Assembly (NCBI GenBank): GCA_024372495.1 | Contig: CP099977.1 | Coordinates: 2,542,001-2,606,000, forward strand | Length of the DNA stretch: 64,000 bases | Source of the DNA: Pseudarthrobacter sp. Fe7 | GTDB taxonomy: Bacteria > Actinomycetota > Actinomycetes > Actinomycetales > Micrococcaceae | Reading direction: 5' to 3' | In this document: positions 18,085 to 27,154 of the stretch, piece by piece | Layout of the letters: every line of letters starts with the position of its first letter | Position numbering within the stretch: position 1 is the stretch's first letter | Notes under the pieces: generated by a model | Database searches by the model: none | Told to the model about the DNA's origin: nothing | Seen by the model: the letters and a program-made list of their open reading frames with translations, nothing else | Translations under genes and position numbers: made by a program

Positions 18085-19800
18085 GTGCCGGCCACCGTCC
18101 AGGACAAGGACAACGCCCCACTGCCGTTGCGGGAGCACCGCGGGCGCTACCGCCGGATCCTGCGCTTCGCCGCCCGGAACCTCGCCGCCACGTGGTGGTT
18201 CGAGCTGTTCCTGCCCCGGATAGGACTTGGCCGGGTGGCCGTCCGTACGCGGTCACGGAGGATGCAGCGCTTTGCCCGGCGCTTCCATGACCTGGCCGTG
18301 GAACTCGGTGGCCTCATGATCAAGGTGGGCCAGTTCCTGTCCTCCCGGCTCGACGTCCTTCCGCCGGAGATCACGAAGGAGCCTGGAGGGGTTGCAGGAC
18401 GAGGTGCCGCCGGTCGCCTTCCCAGCCATCTCCGCCTTGGCGGCACAGGAACTGGGGGCGCCGCTGGCAGGCGTCTTCGACGCCGTGGACCAATCTGCCA
18501 TCGCCGCCGCTTCCCTGGGCCAGGCCCACCGGGCCCGCCTCAACGCCGTTGACGCCGGGGACACGGGGCTGGACGCTGTGGTGCTCAAAGTGCAGCGTCC
18601 GGGCATCGGAGCCATTGTCGACGTCGACCTCGCCGCCCTGCGCAAGGTGGCCGGCTGGCTCAGCCACATCCGGCTTGTGTCCCGCAGGGCCGACGTGCCG
18701 GCCCTCGTGGAGGAATTCGCCCAGACCAGCCTCCTCGAGATCGACTACCTGCACGAAGCCGTCAACGCGGAGCGCTTCGCAGCGGATTTCGCCGGTGATG
18801 ACCGTGTGGAAGTTCCGGGCGTGGTGTGGGAGCGGACCACCCGCCGCGTCCTCACCCTGGAGGACGTCACGGCCATCAAGATCACCGATGTCAAGGCGCT
18901 CCGTGCCGCCGGCATCGACCCGGCCGACGTTGCGCCGGTGTTCGCGTCCATCATGTTCGACCAGCTCTTCACCAACGGCTTCTTCCATGCCGACCCGCAT
19001 CCGGGGAATATCTTCGTCACCCCGGTCCATCCAGGCACAGGCGGCCTGCCCTGGAAACTGACGTTCATTGACTTCGGCATGATGGGCGAAGTCACGGCCT
19101 CCACCCGCAGCGGCTTGCGGAAACTCCTGATCGCCGCAGCCGCCCGCGATGGCAAGGGACTCGTGGCGGCCATCAACGATGTAGGCGTCCTGATGCCCTC
19201 AGCAGACAGTGCGGGTCTGGAGCGCGCCATGACGCAGGCTCTTTGCCCGCTTCGGCGGCATGGGCTTCGCCGAACTGCGCGAAGTGGACCCGCGGGAGTT
19301 CCGCGATTTCGCGGTGGAGTTCGGCGACGTAGTCCGCTCGCTGCCGTTCCAGCTGCCGGAGAACTTCCTGCTGATCATCCGCGCCATGTCCCTGACCTCC
19401 GGGGTGTGCAGCGCCCTTGACGGGCGCTTCAACCTCTGGGATTCGGTGGAACCCTACGCGGCCCAGGCTGCTTCGGAACGAACGGGGCAACGTGGTGCAG
19501 GATGTGGCACGGCAGGCCCTCGACGCCGCCGGTGTTGCCTTCCGCCTCCCGGGGCGGCTGGACGCGCTGGCCGGCAGGCTGGAGGAGGGATCGCTGCAGG
19601 TGGCCGTCCCACGCCTGGAGCGCCAGGCTGCACGCCTGGACCGGACGGTGCGCCGCTCAGCCTCCGCCTTGGTCTTCGGAGCGGTGCTGCTCGCCGGGGC
19701 CGTTGTCCGCGCCGACGACCTGGTGCTCGGCAACGTGCTGATGACCGCATCGGCCGTTCCGTTGCTGCACGCCCTGTGGGTGGGGCGCCGGGGGCGTTAA
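18085..19800 (+). CDS. ABC1/UbiB-family atypical kinase; frameshifted three times
   Basis: A ~571-residue AarF/UbiB/ABC1 protein-kinase-like ATPase with a C-terminal membrane anchor. Motifs in order: MIKVGQFLSSRLDVLPPEI (KxGQ), AAASLGQAHRA (Ala-rich nucleotide loop), VLKVQRPGI (ATP Lys), FHADPHPGN (catalytic loop) and FIDFGMMGE (metal DFG). Two hydrophobic helices follow (ALVFGAVLLAGAVV and VLMTASAVPLLHALW). Family members support quinone synthesis or lipid homeostasis. Frame breaks are AGCCT 18380-18384 (restores PPEITKELEGLQDE), AGGCT 19236-19240 (TQLFARFGGMG) and AGGCT 19465-19469 (AAQLLRNERGN), all AGCT expected. Start GTG 18085 is inferred from the spacing behind padR. Confidence 0.9.
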
Positions 19801-19892
19801 GGCCGCTTCCGCCGTCGGGCGTAACCTAGGGATGGCCTGCCCGCGCGCAACCTTTGAACCTGTCGCCACTGAACCCTGGGAGCTTTGCAACA

Positions 19893-20641
19893 ATGCACCA
19901 CACCGGTACCGGAACCAGCACGCTCACCGTGGTGCGGCAGGACGTGTCACTTGGCGCGGGCCGCGACCTCGAGTTCGGCCTGGAGTTGCTGGCCAGGGCG
20001 AGGAGCGGCGGCATCGGGCCCACCCTGCGTCTCTACCGGCCTGCCCCCACCGTGGCCTTCGGGCAACGGGACACCCGGCTGCCGGGATTCGACGCTGCTG
20101 CCCAGGCCTGCCGGGACAACGGCTTCGAACCGCTGGTCCGGAGGGCGGGCGGCCGCGCTGCCGCCTACCACCGCGGCACCCTGGTGGTGGACCATATCGA
20201 ACCTGACGCCGACGCCGTCGCGGGATCCAAGGCCCGGTTCGGCTACTTCGGCGGGATCTTCGCGCAGGCACTGCGGAGCGTCGGGGTCAAAGCGGCCGTG
20301 GGGGAAATCCCGGGGAGTACTGCCCGGGCGAATTCAGCGTGCACGGGACTGATCCCGCGGACAGTTCCCGTCGGGTAAAACTCGTGGGAACCGCCCAAAG
20401 GGTGGTTTCCGGGGGTTGGCTCTTCAGCTCCGTCATCGTGGTGGAGGATTCCGCCCCGATCCGCAAGGTCCTCACCGACAGCTATGCCGCGCTCGGCCTG
20501 GACTGGGACCCCGCCACCGCCGGCGCCGCGAATGACCTGGTCCCCGGCCTGGACGTGGCGGCCGTTGAGCAGGCGCTCCTGGAAACGTATGCGGGCCATG
20601 CCACCCTGGAAACTGCCTCATTCAGCAGCCTGGGGGCATGA
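19893..20641 (+). CDS. Lipoate/biotin protein ligase family protein; frameshifted
   Basis: A ~250-residue member of the BPL/LplA superfamily (lipoyl or octanoyl transfer to a target Lys). Visible are LRLYRPAPTVAFGQRDTRLPG, the RAGGRAAAYHRGTLVVD motif in place of the usual RRxxGGG-H box, and the presumed adenylate-binding Lys in RRVKLVGTAQRVV. ATG 19893 is preceded by GGGAG at ~11 bases. Four G at 20312-20315 should be five (restores GEIPGEYCPGEFSVHG, a conserved stretch). Whether it is a ligase or an octanoyltransferase cannot be settled; there is no nearby acceptor-protein gene. Confidence 0.8.
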
Positions 20642-20677
20642 CCCGCAAAAGTTGCGCGGCGGACGCCGCATGGTCCG

Positions 20678-20936
20678 TCAGGCAGCCAGCCGGCTCTTGA
20701 CCTCTGCGGCGGACGGATTGGTGGCGGCGGTTCCGTCCGGGAAAAGGACCGTGGGAACGGTGCGGTTGCCGCCGTTCAGCTGCTCCACGAGCTCGGCAGT
20801 GCCGTCCACCTCTTCGATGTTGATTTCGGTGTAGCCGATGCCCTGCGCGTCCAGCCTGCTTTTTCAGCCGGTTGCAGTAGCCGCACCAGGTGGTGGAAAA
20901 CATGGTGATGGTGCCGGATTCGGGAGTGAAGTCCAC
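20678..20936 (-). CDS. Mycoredoxin/glutaredoxin-like protein; frameshifted
   Basis: An ~86-residue thioredoxin-fold oxidoreductase. The CGYC active site (FSTTWCGYCNRLKKQL) is that of actinobacterial mycoredoxins, which reduce mycothiol mixed disulfides, and the cis-Pro motif is in RTVPTVLFPDG. GTG 20936 follows AGGAGA. AGCCT at 20853-20857 (minus strand AGGCT) should be AGCT; the repaired sequence reads LKKQLDAQGIGYTEINIEE. The assignment to mycoredoxin rather than NrdH rests on the CGYC sequence and the actinobacterial context. Confidence 0.88.
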
Positions 20937-21069
20937 AGGGATCTCCTAAATGTCGCTTGAAAGGTTTCCTTACTGTCAACCGTAGCGCGGGCGCCGGTAT
21001 TCCCCGCTGCCGGATGGCGGCGGGAATGCCTGGATGACAGTTTGCGGCGGACGGTGGCAAGCTGGTGCC

Positions 21070-21832
21070 ATGTGTGGACGCTACGTAATGGCACGCGCCG
21101 TGGGGGACCTCCTGGCTGAGTTCGACGCTGAGCTGGAAGACGAGGTGAGCATCCCGCCGTCGTGGAACGTGGCACCCACCGACGCGGTGCCCATTGTGCT
21201 GGAGCGCCTGGTTGATGACCAGGCCGCGCCCCGGCAGGTGCGCCAACTGCATGTTGCGCGTTGGGGCCTGGTCCCGTCCTGGGCGAAGGATCCCGGAATC
21301 GGCTCGCGCATGATCAACGCCCGGAGCGAATCGGTGCTGGAGAAGCCGGCCTTCCGGAAAGCGGTGCAGTCCCGGCGCTGCGCCGTCCCTGCCGACGGGT
21401 ACTACGAATGGAAGCAGGGGCCAGGGAAGTCGAAGCAGCCCTACTACGTTCACCCCGGGGAGGACCGGGGGCTGGTGTTCGCCGGCCTCTATGAGTGGTG
21501 GAAGGACCCGTCCCTGCCCGAGGGGGATCCGGGACGCTGGCTGCTGTCCACGTCCATCCTCACGGCTGACACCCCTCCGCCCGGGACTGAATCCACCATC
21601 TTCGGGAAGCTGACCGAGCCTGCATGACAGGGTGCCACTGCCCATGGACAAGGCCACCATGGAAGCCTGGCTGGACCCGCAGGCGGATGATGCCGCCGCA
21701 TTGGTTGACCTGGTGCGGGCGGGGGTCAAGGACGCCGCCGCAGACTGGCAGGTGGAATCGGTGGGCCGGGAAGTGGGCAACGTCCGCAACAACGGCCCGG
21801 AACTGATCCGCCCGGTGGAACCCCTGTTCTAG
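21070..21832 (+). CDS. SRAP-domain abasic-site protein (YedK/HMCES type); frameshifted
   Basis: A ~254-residue SRAP protein, which forms a covalent thiazolidine link with abasic sites in single-stranded DNA through Cys2. ATG 21070 gives MCGRYVMARA, so Cys2 is exposed after Met removal. NVAPTD carries the conserved Asn, GYYEWK the Glu, and TELHDRVPLPM the active-site His. AGCCT at 21617-21621 (AGCT expected) falls right before that His; uncorrected, the protein ends at the TGA overlapping it and loses the final ~70 residues. Fits the DNA-damage theme of the nearby dnaE2 unit. Confidence 0.92.
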
Positions 21833-21857
21833 CCGCCGCCACTGCTGTGGCGGCCCA

Positions 21858-22280
21858 TCAGACGGTGACCGTGCCGGCGTCGTCCACTGCCCAGGTGGGA
21901 TTGTATGCCACCTCCCAGCGGAACCCGTCGGGGTCGGCAAAGTACCCTGTATAGCCTCCCCATGGCTGCGTGACAGGTTCCGCGACAATGGCAGCTCCCG
22001 CCGCTGCCGCCTCTTCCATGACCCTGTCCACATCCTGGGGACTTTCCAGGTTATGGCTGAGGGTGACTCCGGGGACGCCGGCGGGAGGGCTGGTCCCGGC
22101 TTCGGCCTGCATCTGCCGGGTGTCCCAGAGGGAGAGCACCAGCCCGTGGTTGACCTGTATGAACAGCACCTCCCCGGCAACCTCCCGGTGGACAGGCCAA
22201 CCCAGGCCGTCAATGTAGAAGGCACGCGAGGCCGCAACGCTGCGGACACCTAGGGAGATAAAGTCGACTCTGGGCTTCAT
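21858..22280 (-). CDS. VOC-family protein (glyoxalase/bleomycin-resistance fold)
   Basis: A 140-residue protein of the vicinal-oxygen-chelate superfamily. It has the paired beta-alpha-beta-beta-beta layout: VDFISLGVRSVAASRAFYIDG in the first module and VTLSHNLESPQDVDRVMEEAA ... GYTGYFADPDGFRWEVAYNP in the second, where the final DPDG-WE element is characteristic. Several candidate metal ligands are visible (His in the second module, Glu in WEVAYNP). The substrate is unknown. The gene is intact and convergent with the SRAP gene. Confidence 0.85.
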   Translation of the reverse strand: MKPRVDFISLGVRSVAASRAFYIDGLGWPVHREVAGEVLFIQVNHGLVLSLWDTRQMQAEAGTSPPAGVPGVTLSHNLESPQDVDRVMEEAAAAGAAIVAEPVTQPWGGYTGYFADPDGFRWEVAYNPTWAVDDAGTVTV

Positions 22281-22327
22281 GCTTCGATACTGTCAGATGA
22301 TGGCGACAATTCAAGGAAACGATAGGG

Positions 22328-22621
22328 ATGCCCGGGCCGACAGGGAACAGGCTCGCTGCCGTTCGGATTGCTGTTGACGAGGTGGATGAGCAGATCGTCA
22401 CGCTCATTGCCCGCCGCGAACGGCTTATCAGGATCGCGGGCACCCTGAAGGGCGACGACGCCGAGGTCCGTGCCCCCGGCCGTGTGGAGCGGATTATTGA
22501 ACACGTCCGGTCCGCCGCGGAGAAAAAGGACATTGACCCTGACATCGTCGAGTCAACCTACCGTGCAATGATCTCCGCGTTCATCGAACTTGAACTTAGG
22601 ATCCACAAAGAAAACAGCTGA
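22328..22621 (+). CDS. Chorismate mutase family protein (AroQ fold)
   Basis: A 97-residue all-helical protein of the AroQ chorismate mutase type, which converts chorismate to prephenate, or isochorismate-pyruvate lyase, which shares the fold. Active-site-like residues occur in the expected places: RIAVDEVDEQIVTLIARRERL (helix 1 with two Arg), VRAPGRVERIIEHVR (Arg), and the C-terminal IESTYRAM-like helix. Its divergent neighbour is the VOC gene, and it is convergent with the unknown gene at 22628. The gene is intact. Confidence 0.8.
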   Translation: MPGPTGNRLAAVRIAVDEVDEQIVTLIARRERLIRIAGTLKGDDAEVRAPGRVERIIEHVRSAAEKKDIDPDIVESTYRAMISAFIELELRIHKENS

Positions 22622-22627
22622 GGAAGC

Positions 22628-23017
22628 TTACAGGGATTCCTCCACCGGCACCCCGTGCTGGAACTCCCGGCCGTCGGCCTCGCTAAAGGCTGAGATGACA
22701 TGGCCCTTTCCAAGTCCGTTCAGGGCCGTCAGGGGAAAGCTCCCGGTAATGCTGCTGCCTGAATGGGACACGCCGGACAGGTCGTAGTCCTCCTCGATCC
22801 CCTGGTCCCGATTGAACGAGTAGCAGGCAATCGCCTCCCCGTTCATGAATTCGATGCACAGCCGGCGCTGCGACGAATAGTCCGGCGAGGCTCCCATCAA
22901 CCCCACCACGTAGGCGCCGGATCCCGGAATAACGCCGTCTATATCGAACCTGGCAACCAGGGTGGAGTCCTGGGTCTTGATGCTGGCCTGCTTCAGGAGT
23001 GCGTCATCGGTACTCAT
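22628..23017 (-). CDS. Hypothetical protein, no recognised family
   Basis: A 129-residue soluble acidic protein that I do not recognise. ATG 23017 follows AGGATG. It has a mixed alpha/beta look with the strand-rich segment QDSTLVARFDIDGVIPGSGAYVV, RRLCIEFMNGEAIACYSFNRD, and HVISAFSEADGREFQHGVP. There is no signal peptide, membrane helix or obvious catalytic motif. Six bases separate its stop from that of the chorismate mutase gene. Its start region faces the LexA-controlled unit at 23150, so the SOS box might influence both directions. Confidence 0.6.
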   Translation of the reverse strand: MSTDDALLKQASIKTQDSTLVARFDIDGVIPGSGAYVVGLMGASPDYSSQRRLCIEFMNGEAIACYSFNRDQGIEEDYDLSGVSHSGSSITGSFPLTALNGLGKGHVISAFSEADGREFQHGVPVEESL

Positions 23018-23097
23018 GCCATCATCCTGCTCCCTGCCGCACGCCCCGTCCACCCCCGCCTATGTTTTGGCGCTGTCCCGGCGTAGACTGATTTTAT

Positions 23098-23113
23098 TCG
23101 AATACTTGTTCGA
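23098..23113. promoter_or_regulatory. LexA (SOS) box upstream of DUF6504-dnaE2
   Basis: TCGAATACTTGTTCGA fits the actinobacterial SOS box TCGAAC-N4-GTTCGA with a single mismatch (T for C at position 6), and lies 36 bases before the DUF6504 start. LexA repression here would make the error-prone polymerase unit inducible by DNA damage, as known for dnaE2 in mycobacteria. Confidence 0.9.
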
Positions 23114-23149
23114 ATACCTGATATGGGAAGCACCGTCCGGGAGGCGCGC

Positions 23150-23500
23150 ATGGGCATGTTCAGCGAGTCCGTTGACGTTGTGTGCTCCGCTGCAGGACAG
23201 CCTGAATCGTTGACCTGGGCAGGCGCGTCATACACCGTGTGCGCCGAACCCGTCCGGTGGTACGAACGCCGGCAATGGTGGGCGGAGGAGACCAGGGCTC
23301 CGCTGGGAAGCGGGCCCGGCGTGGTGGATCACGAAATCTGGCGTGTCCAGGTTCTGTCATCCCCGATGGCTTCCCAGCCCCCAGCGCCTGAAGAACCGGA
23401 TGGCGCAGAACCCCTCACCCTCGACCTGACCCGCCATATCCGCAGCAACCGCTGGCGGCTGCTGCGGATCCATGACGCCCTTCATCGCAGAACTGCCTGA
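23150..23500 (+). CDS. DUF6504 family protein (SOS mutagenesis cassette)
   Basis: A ~116-residue protein. DUF6504 genes regularly sit with imuB and dnaE2 in actinobacterial SOS mutasome cassettes; their biochemical role is not established. ATG 23150 follows GGGAGG. Recognisable parts are MFSESVDVVC, FTWAG-like LTWAGASYTVCAEPVRWYER, and RQWWAEE ... VVDHEIWRVQV, which mark a small beta-rich domain. It lies 10 bases upstream of dnaE2 (overlapping it if the earlier dnaE2 start is used), and a LexA box precedes it. No imuA or imuB gene lies beside it in this window. Confidence 0.85.
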   Translation: MGMFSESVDVVCSAAGQPESLTWAGASYTVCAEPVRWYERRQWWAEETRAPLGSGPGVVDHEIWRVQVLSSPMASQPPAPEEPDGAEPLTLDLTRHIRSNRWRLLRIHDALHRRTA

Positions 23501-23510
23501 CCAGACCAGC

Positions 23511-26500
23511 ATGAGCTTTACCCACCTTCACGTTTCCACGGCGTTCAGCGCCCACTACGGCGTCTCATGGCCGGAGGAACTGGCCATGACAGCCGCCGCC
23601 GACGGCGCCACTGCCCTTGCATGCACCGACCGGGACGGCCTGTACGGCACCATCAAACACCTCAAGGCCTGCATGGCTGCGGGCATCGACCCCATCGTGG
23701 GGGTGGACCTTGCAGTATTTGACGACGACGGCGACCACCGCACGCAGGTAGCAGGCAGGGTGGTGGTACTTGCCCGCGGCCACAACAACGGTGCCGGATA
23801 CCGTGCCCTGTGCAGGCTGGTTTCCGATGCCCACGCCAGGACTTCGGGAAAAGCCGGGGGAGTGGTACCCGCTGCGGTCACCCGCGCCGAACTGGCCTCC
23901 CGCACCCTTGACCCCCACACCCTTAAACCAGTGCTGACAGTTCTGCTCGGCCCTGGTTCGGACGTTGGCCGGGCCATGGGTGGACGCCGCTACCTTCGTC
24001 CCCGGACCCTGTTCAAGCAATGGCTGGACGCAATGCCCGCCGGGACGGTGGTGGCTGAAATCGTCTCCCAGCTCAGCACTCCGGGGACCCCGTTCAGCAC
24101 GGCGCATGCCGTCCGAATGCTCAGACTCGCCGAGGAACACCATGTCCCGGCGGTCCTGACCAACGCCGTCCGGTATTGCGCTGCCGACGGAGCGCCAACA
24201 GCCGACGTCCTGGACTCAGCGCGGACGTTGAAGTCCCTGCCGGAACTGGCAGGGGAGCCACTCCTGCAACCCACAGGCCAGGGATGGCTGAAAACCCCTG
24301 ACCAGATGCAGGGGCTTGGCAAGGAGATCATTTCCGCTGCCGGTTACGGTGCCGCAGACCTCAAACAGCTGATGGTGCAGACGGAGGCGCTCGCCGATCT
24401 CTGCCGGATGGATCCCACCTCGGATATGGGCTGGAAGCAGCCCGTGGTCCCGGAAGCTTCCGTTATTGGCATCAGCCAGGATCCGCACGCCGAACTCCTC
24501 CAGCGCTGCCGGGCGGGAATCGGCAGGCGGTTCCCGGGAATCAGCGGCAAAGCGGAGAAGGACATGCTGGCACGCCTGTCCCATGAGCTGGGCATCATCC
24601 ACAACCTGGGCTTCTCCTCCTACTTCCTGACGGTGGCCGAGGTATCCCGGATGATCCAGGACATGGGTGTCAGGGCGGCAGCGAGGGGGTCGGGAGCATC
24701 CAGCCTGGTCAATTACCTGATTGACGTCAGCCACGTGAATCCGCTCCAACATGACCTCATTTTTGAACGTTTCCTCTCCAACGACCGCGCCACCCTTCCG
24801 GATATCGATATCGACGTCGAAAGCGCCGAACGCCACAACGTCTACCGGCGGATCTTTGAACGCTTCGGCTCTGAACGGGTAACCCTGATGAGCATGCAGA
24901 ACGGATACCGTGCCCGTGGTGCAGTTCGCGACGCCGGACTGGCGCTGGGAATGGATGACGGCGAGGTGGGGGAGATTGCCAAGCAGTTGTGGCGGTTCTC
25001 GGCGCGGAAGTTCCGTGAGGCGCTGCAGGAAAAACCCGAACTGCGGGAGTTTGCCGGCAGGGTGGAGCAGCGCGACGCCAACGGAAACCAGCAACTGGAC
25101 CTGCTGGTGGACCTGACCGAACGGCTCGACAGGCTGCCCCGCCACATATCCATGCACCCGTGCGGCGTAATCCTGGGTGATGCCACCCTCCTGGACCGCA
25201 CTCCAGTGCAGCCAAGCGGCCTGGGGCTGCCCATGAGCCAGTTCGACAAACATGACATGGACCCGATGGGCATGCTCAAACTCGATGTCCTGGGTGTCCG
25301 CATGCAAAGCGCCATGGCGTTCGCCGTCAGGGAGATCATCAGGATCCACCCCTCCAGGGAAGAAGTGGTCAAGGCCGGGCACCACCCTGTGGGTCCTGAA
25401 GGTTCCGGACCGGACTACATCGCCGCCAACGGCCAGATAGACCTGAACGCCGTCCCCCTCGACGACGAAGCAACCTACGAACTGATCAGGAGCACCCACA
25501 CCCTTGGCTGCTTCCAGATCGAATCCCCCGGGCAGCGGGAACTGATCGGCAAGATGGCGCCCCGGGAGTTCAACGACCTCATCATCGATATCTCACTGTT
25601 CCGCCCGGGACCGATGAAATCGGACATGGTCCGGCCCTTCCTGGAACACCGGCACGGGTTCGCCCCTGAGGTCTACCCGCACCCCGACCTCAAGCCTGTG
25701 CTGCAGGAAACGCATGGGGTCACAGTCTTCCACGAACAGATCCTAAAAACCCTCAACGTCATGACCGGCTGCGGGCTGGCAAAAGCCGACGAGTTCCGCA
25801 GGGCCCTGGGCAGCGATGCCGGTGAAGTGCAGGTGGAGGAGTACTTCCGGCGCCACGCCAAAGCCAGAGGTTATGCCCCTGAGGTGGTGGACAAGGTATG
25901 GGGGACGCTGAAATCCTTTGCCAGCTTCGGCTTCTGCAAAGCCCACGGCGCTGCCTTCGCCGTCCCCACCTACCAGTCCGCCTGGCTCAAGACACACCAC
26001 CCGGAAGCCTTCCTTGCCGGCTTATGGGAGCACGACCCCGGAATGTACCCCAAGCGGCTGCTGGTGGCCGAAGCCCGACGGCTGGGCATTCCCATCCTTC
26101 CCCTGGACATCAACCGAAGCAAAGCCGAATACCGGGTCGAGCGGGTGGGATCAGGCAAGGATGCCGGCAGCCTGGGGATCAGGCTCAGCCTTAACGGGAT
26201 CTACGGTTTGTCTGCTACGGAACTTAAGCGGATCGTGGCAGGCCAGCCGTATGACTCCCTGGCGGATCTCCGGGCGCGCTCGCGGCTCAGCAAGCCAAGC
26301 ATCAGGCGACTTGCGCAACTGGGGGCCTTCGATTCCCTGCACCGTGAAGCCGGAGGACCTGCAAACCGGGCGGACCTGGTGCACCATTTGCAGCAGCTTC
26401 AGTCGACCAAAGGCGCCCGGAAGGGCACTGAGGTCCTGGCGGGGCAGCTTTCCCTTCCCTTGGGCGACATTGAACTGCGCAACATCAAACCCGGGCTTCC

Positions 26501-27026
26501 CGCCCCCACCCTGGTGGAAAACGTCAGGGCTGAACTGGATCTGATGGCCGTCGATGTCAGCAGCCACCTGATGGAAAGCCACCGGCCCCTGCTGGAAAGG
26601 CTTGGCGTAACCACTGCCGATCAGCTCCTGGGCCTGCGCAACGGGACAGAAGTGCTGGTGGCAGGGGTGCGGGTAGCCACCCAGACTCCTCCCATGCGGG
26701 GCGGCAGGCGTGTGGTGTTCATCAGCATTGACGACGGAACCGGTTGCGTGGATTCGGTGTTCTTCCACGAGGCCCAGGAAAGCGCCGGACCACTCCTGTT
26801 CGGAACCCGCCTGCTGCTGATCCGCGGGACCACCCGAAGGACGGGTCCGCGGGGCATCAGCATCAGCGCGAACATGGCGTGGGACTTGAGCCGCACAGAG
26901 AGCCTGCCCTTCCCGGAATCATCCCCGGGATCCGCGCTTGAGTTCAACCGGGAGGCCTCAGATGACGTGCCGCATCCCCTGGATGGCATCAGCAGGACGC
27001 TGGCAATCACCGGGTTCAACGGGTGA
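23511..27026 (+). CDS. dnaE2: Error-prone DNA polymerase DnaE2 (ImuC)
   Basis: A C-family DNA polymerase of ~1171 residues that carries out damage-induced mutagenic synthesis, normally with ImuA' and ImuB. Domains: N-terminal PHP domain (FTHLHVSTAFSAHYG ... CTDRDGLYG), palm with the catalytic acidic motif LPDIDIDVES, fingers and thumb (RGSGASSLVNYLI, FQIESPGQRELI), tandem HhH region (LSATELKRIVAGQPY), and a C-terminal OB fold (VLVAGVRVATQTPP ... GCVDSVFFHEAQ). A QLSLPLG motif like the beta-clamp-binding peptide occurs at residue ~980. I favour ATG 23511, where the PHP domain begins; ATG 23472 is in frame and overlaps DUF6504. The gene is intact and SOS-controlled through the LexA box. Confidence 0.93.
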   Translation: MSFTHLHVSTAFSAHYGVSWPEELAMTAAADGATALACTDRDGLYGTIKHLKACMAAGIDPIVGVDLAVFDDDGDHRTQVAGRVVVLARGHNNGAGYRALCRLVSDAHARTSGKAGGVVPAAVTRAELASRTLDPHTLKPVLTVLLGPGSDVGRAMGGRRYLRPRTLFKQWLDAMPAGTVVAEIVSQLSTPGTPFSTAHAVRMLRLAEEHHVPAVLTNAVRYCAADGAPTADVLDSARTLKSLPELAGEPLLQPTGQGWLKTPDQMQGLGKEIISAAGYGAADLKQLMVQTEALADLCRMDPTSDMGWKQPVVPEASVIGISQDPHAELLQRCRAGIGRRFPGISGKAEKDMLARLSHELGIIHNLGFSSYFLTVAEVSRMIQDMGVRAAARGSGASSLVNYLIDVSHVNPLQHDLIFERFLSNDRATLPDIDIDVESAERHNVYRRIFERFGSERVTLMSMQNGYRARGAVRDAGLALGMDDGEVGEIAKQLWRFSARKFREALQEKPELREFAGRVEQRDANGNQQLDLLVDLTERLDRLPRHISMHPCGVILGDATLLDRTPVQPSGLGLPMSQFDKHDMDPMGMLKLDVLGVRMQSAMAFAVREIIRIHPSREEVVKAGHHPVGPEGSGPDYIAANGQIDLNAVPLDDEATYELIRSTHTLGCFQIESPGQRELIGKMAPREFNDLIIDISLFRPGPMKSDMVRPFLEHRHGFAPEVYPHPDLKPVLQETHGVTVFHEQILKTLNVMTGCGLAKADEFRRALGSDAGEVQVEEYFRRHAKARGYAPEVVDKVWGTLKSFASFGFCKAHGAAFAVPTYQSAWLKTHHPEAFLAGLWEHDPGMYPKRLLVAEARRLGIPILPLDINRSKAEYRVERVGSGKDAGSLGIRLSLNGIYGLSATELKRIVAGQPYDSLADLRARSRLSKPSIRRLAQLGAFDSLHREAGGPANRADLVHHLQQLQSTKGARKGTEVLAGQLSLPLGDIELRNIKPGLPAPTLVENVRAELDLMAVDVSSHLMESHRPLLERLGVTTADQLLGLRNGTEVLVAGVRVATQTPPMRGGRRVVFISIDDGTGCVDSVFFHEAQESAGPLLFGTRLLLIRGTTRRTGPRGISISANMAWDLSRTESLPFPESSPGSALEFNREASDDVPHPLDGISRTLAITGFNG

Positions 27027-27154
27027 CCGCCCTTGCCCCCGACCCGTGCGCCGCGTTGGTCGGCCCTTACCTGAACCGATAGCATTGACGGTGGCTGGCT
27101 GTGGTCCCCGTACGCCACAAGCTATGAAGCCTTAACTTTGAATAGGAGACACCC

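Noticed and set aside
24216..25499. Long minus-strand open frame (427 codons) opposite dnaE2, and similar ones opposite aspS (53893-55437) and rarA (57104-58549)
   Set aside because: High-GC third-position bias creates long antisense frames. None shows family motifs or start signals, and all lie opposite well-conserved genes.
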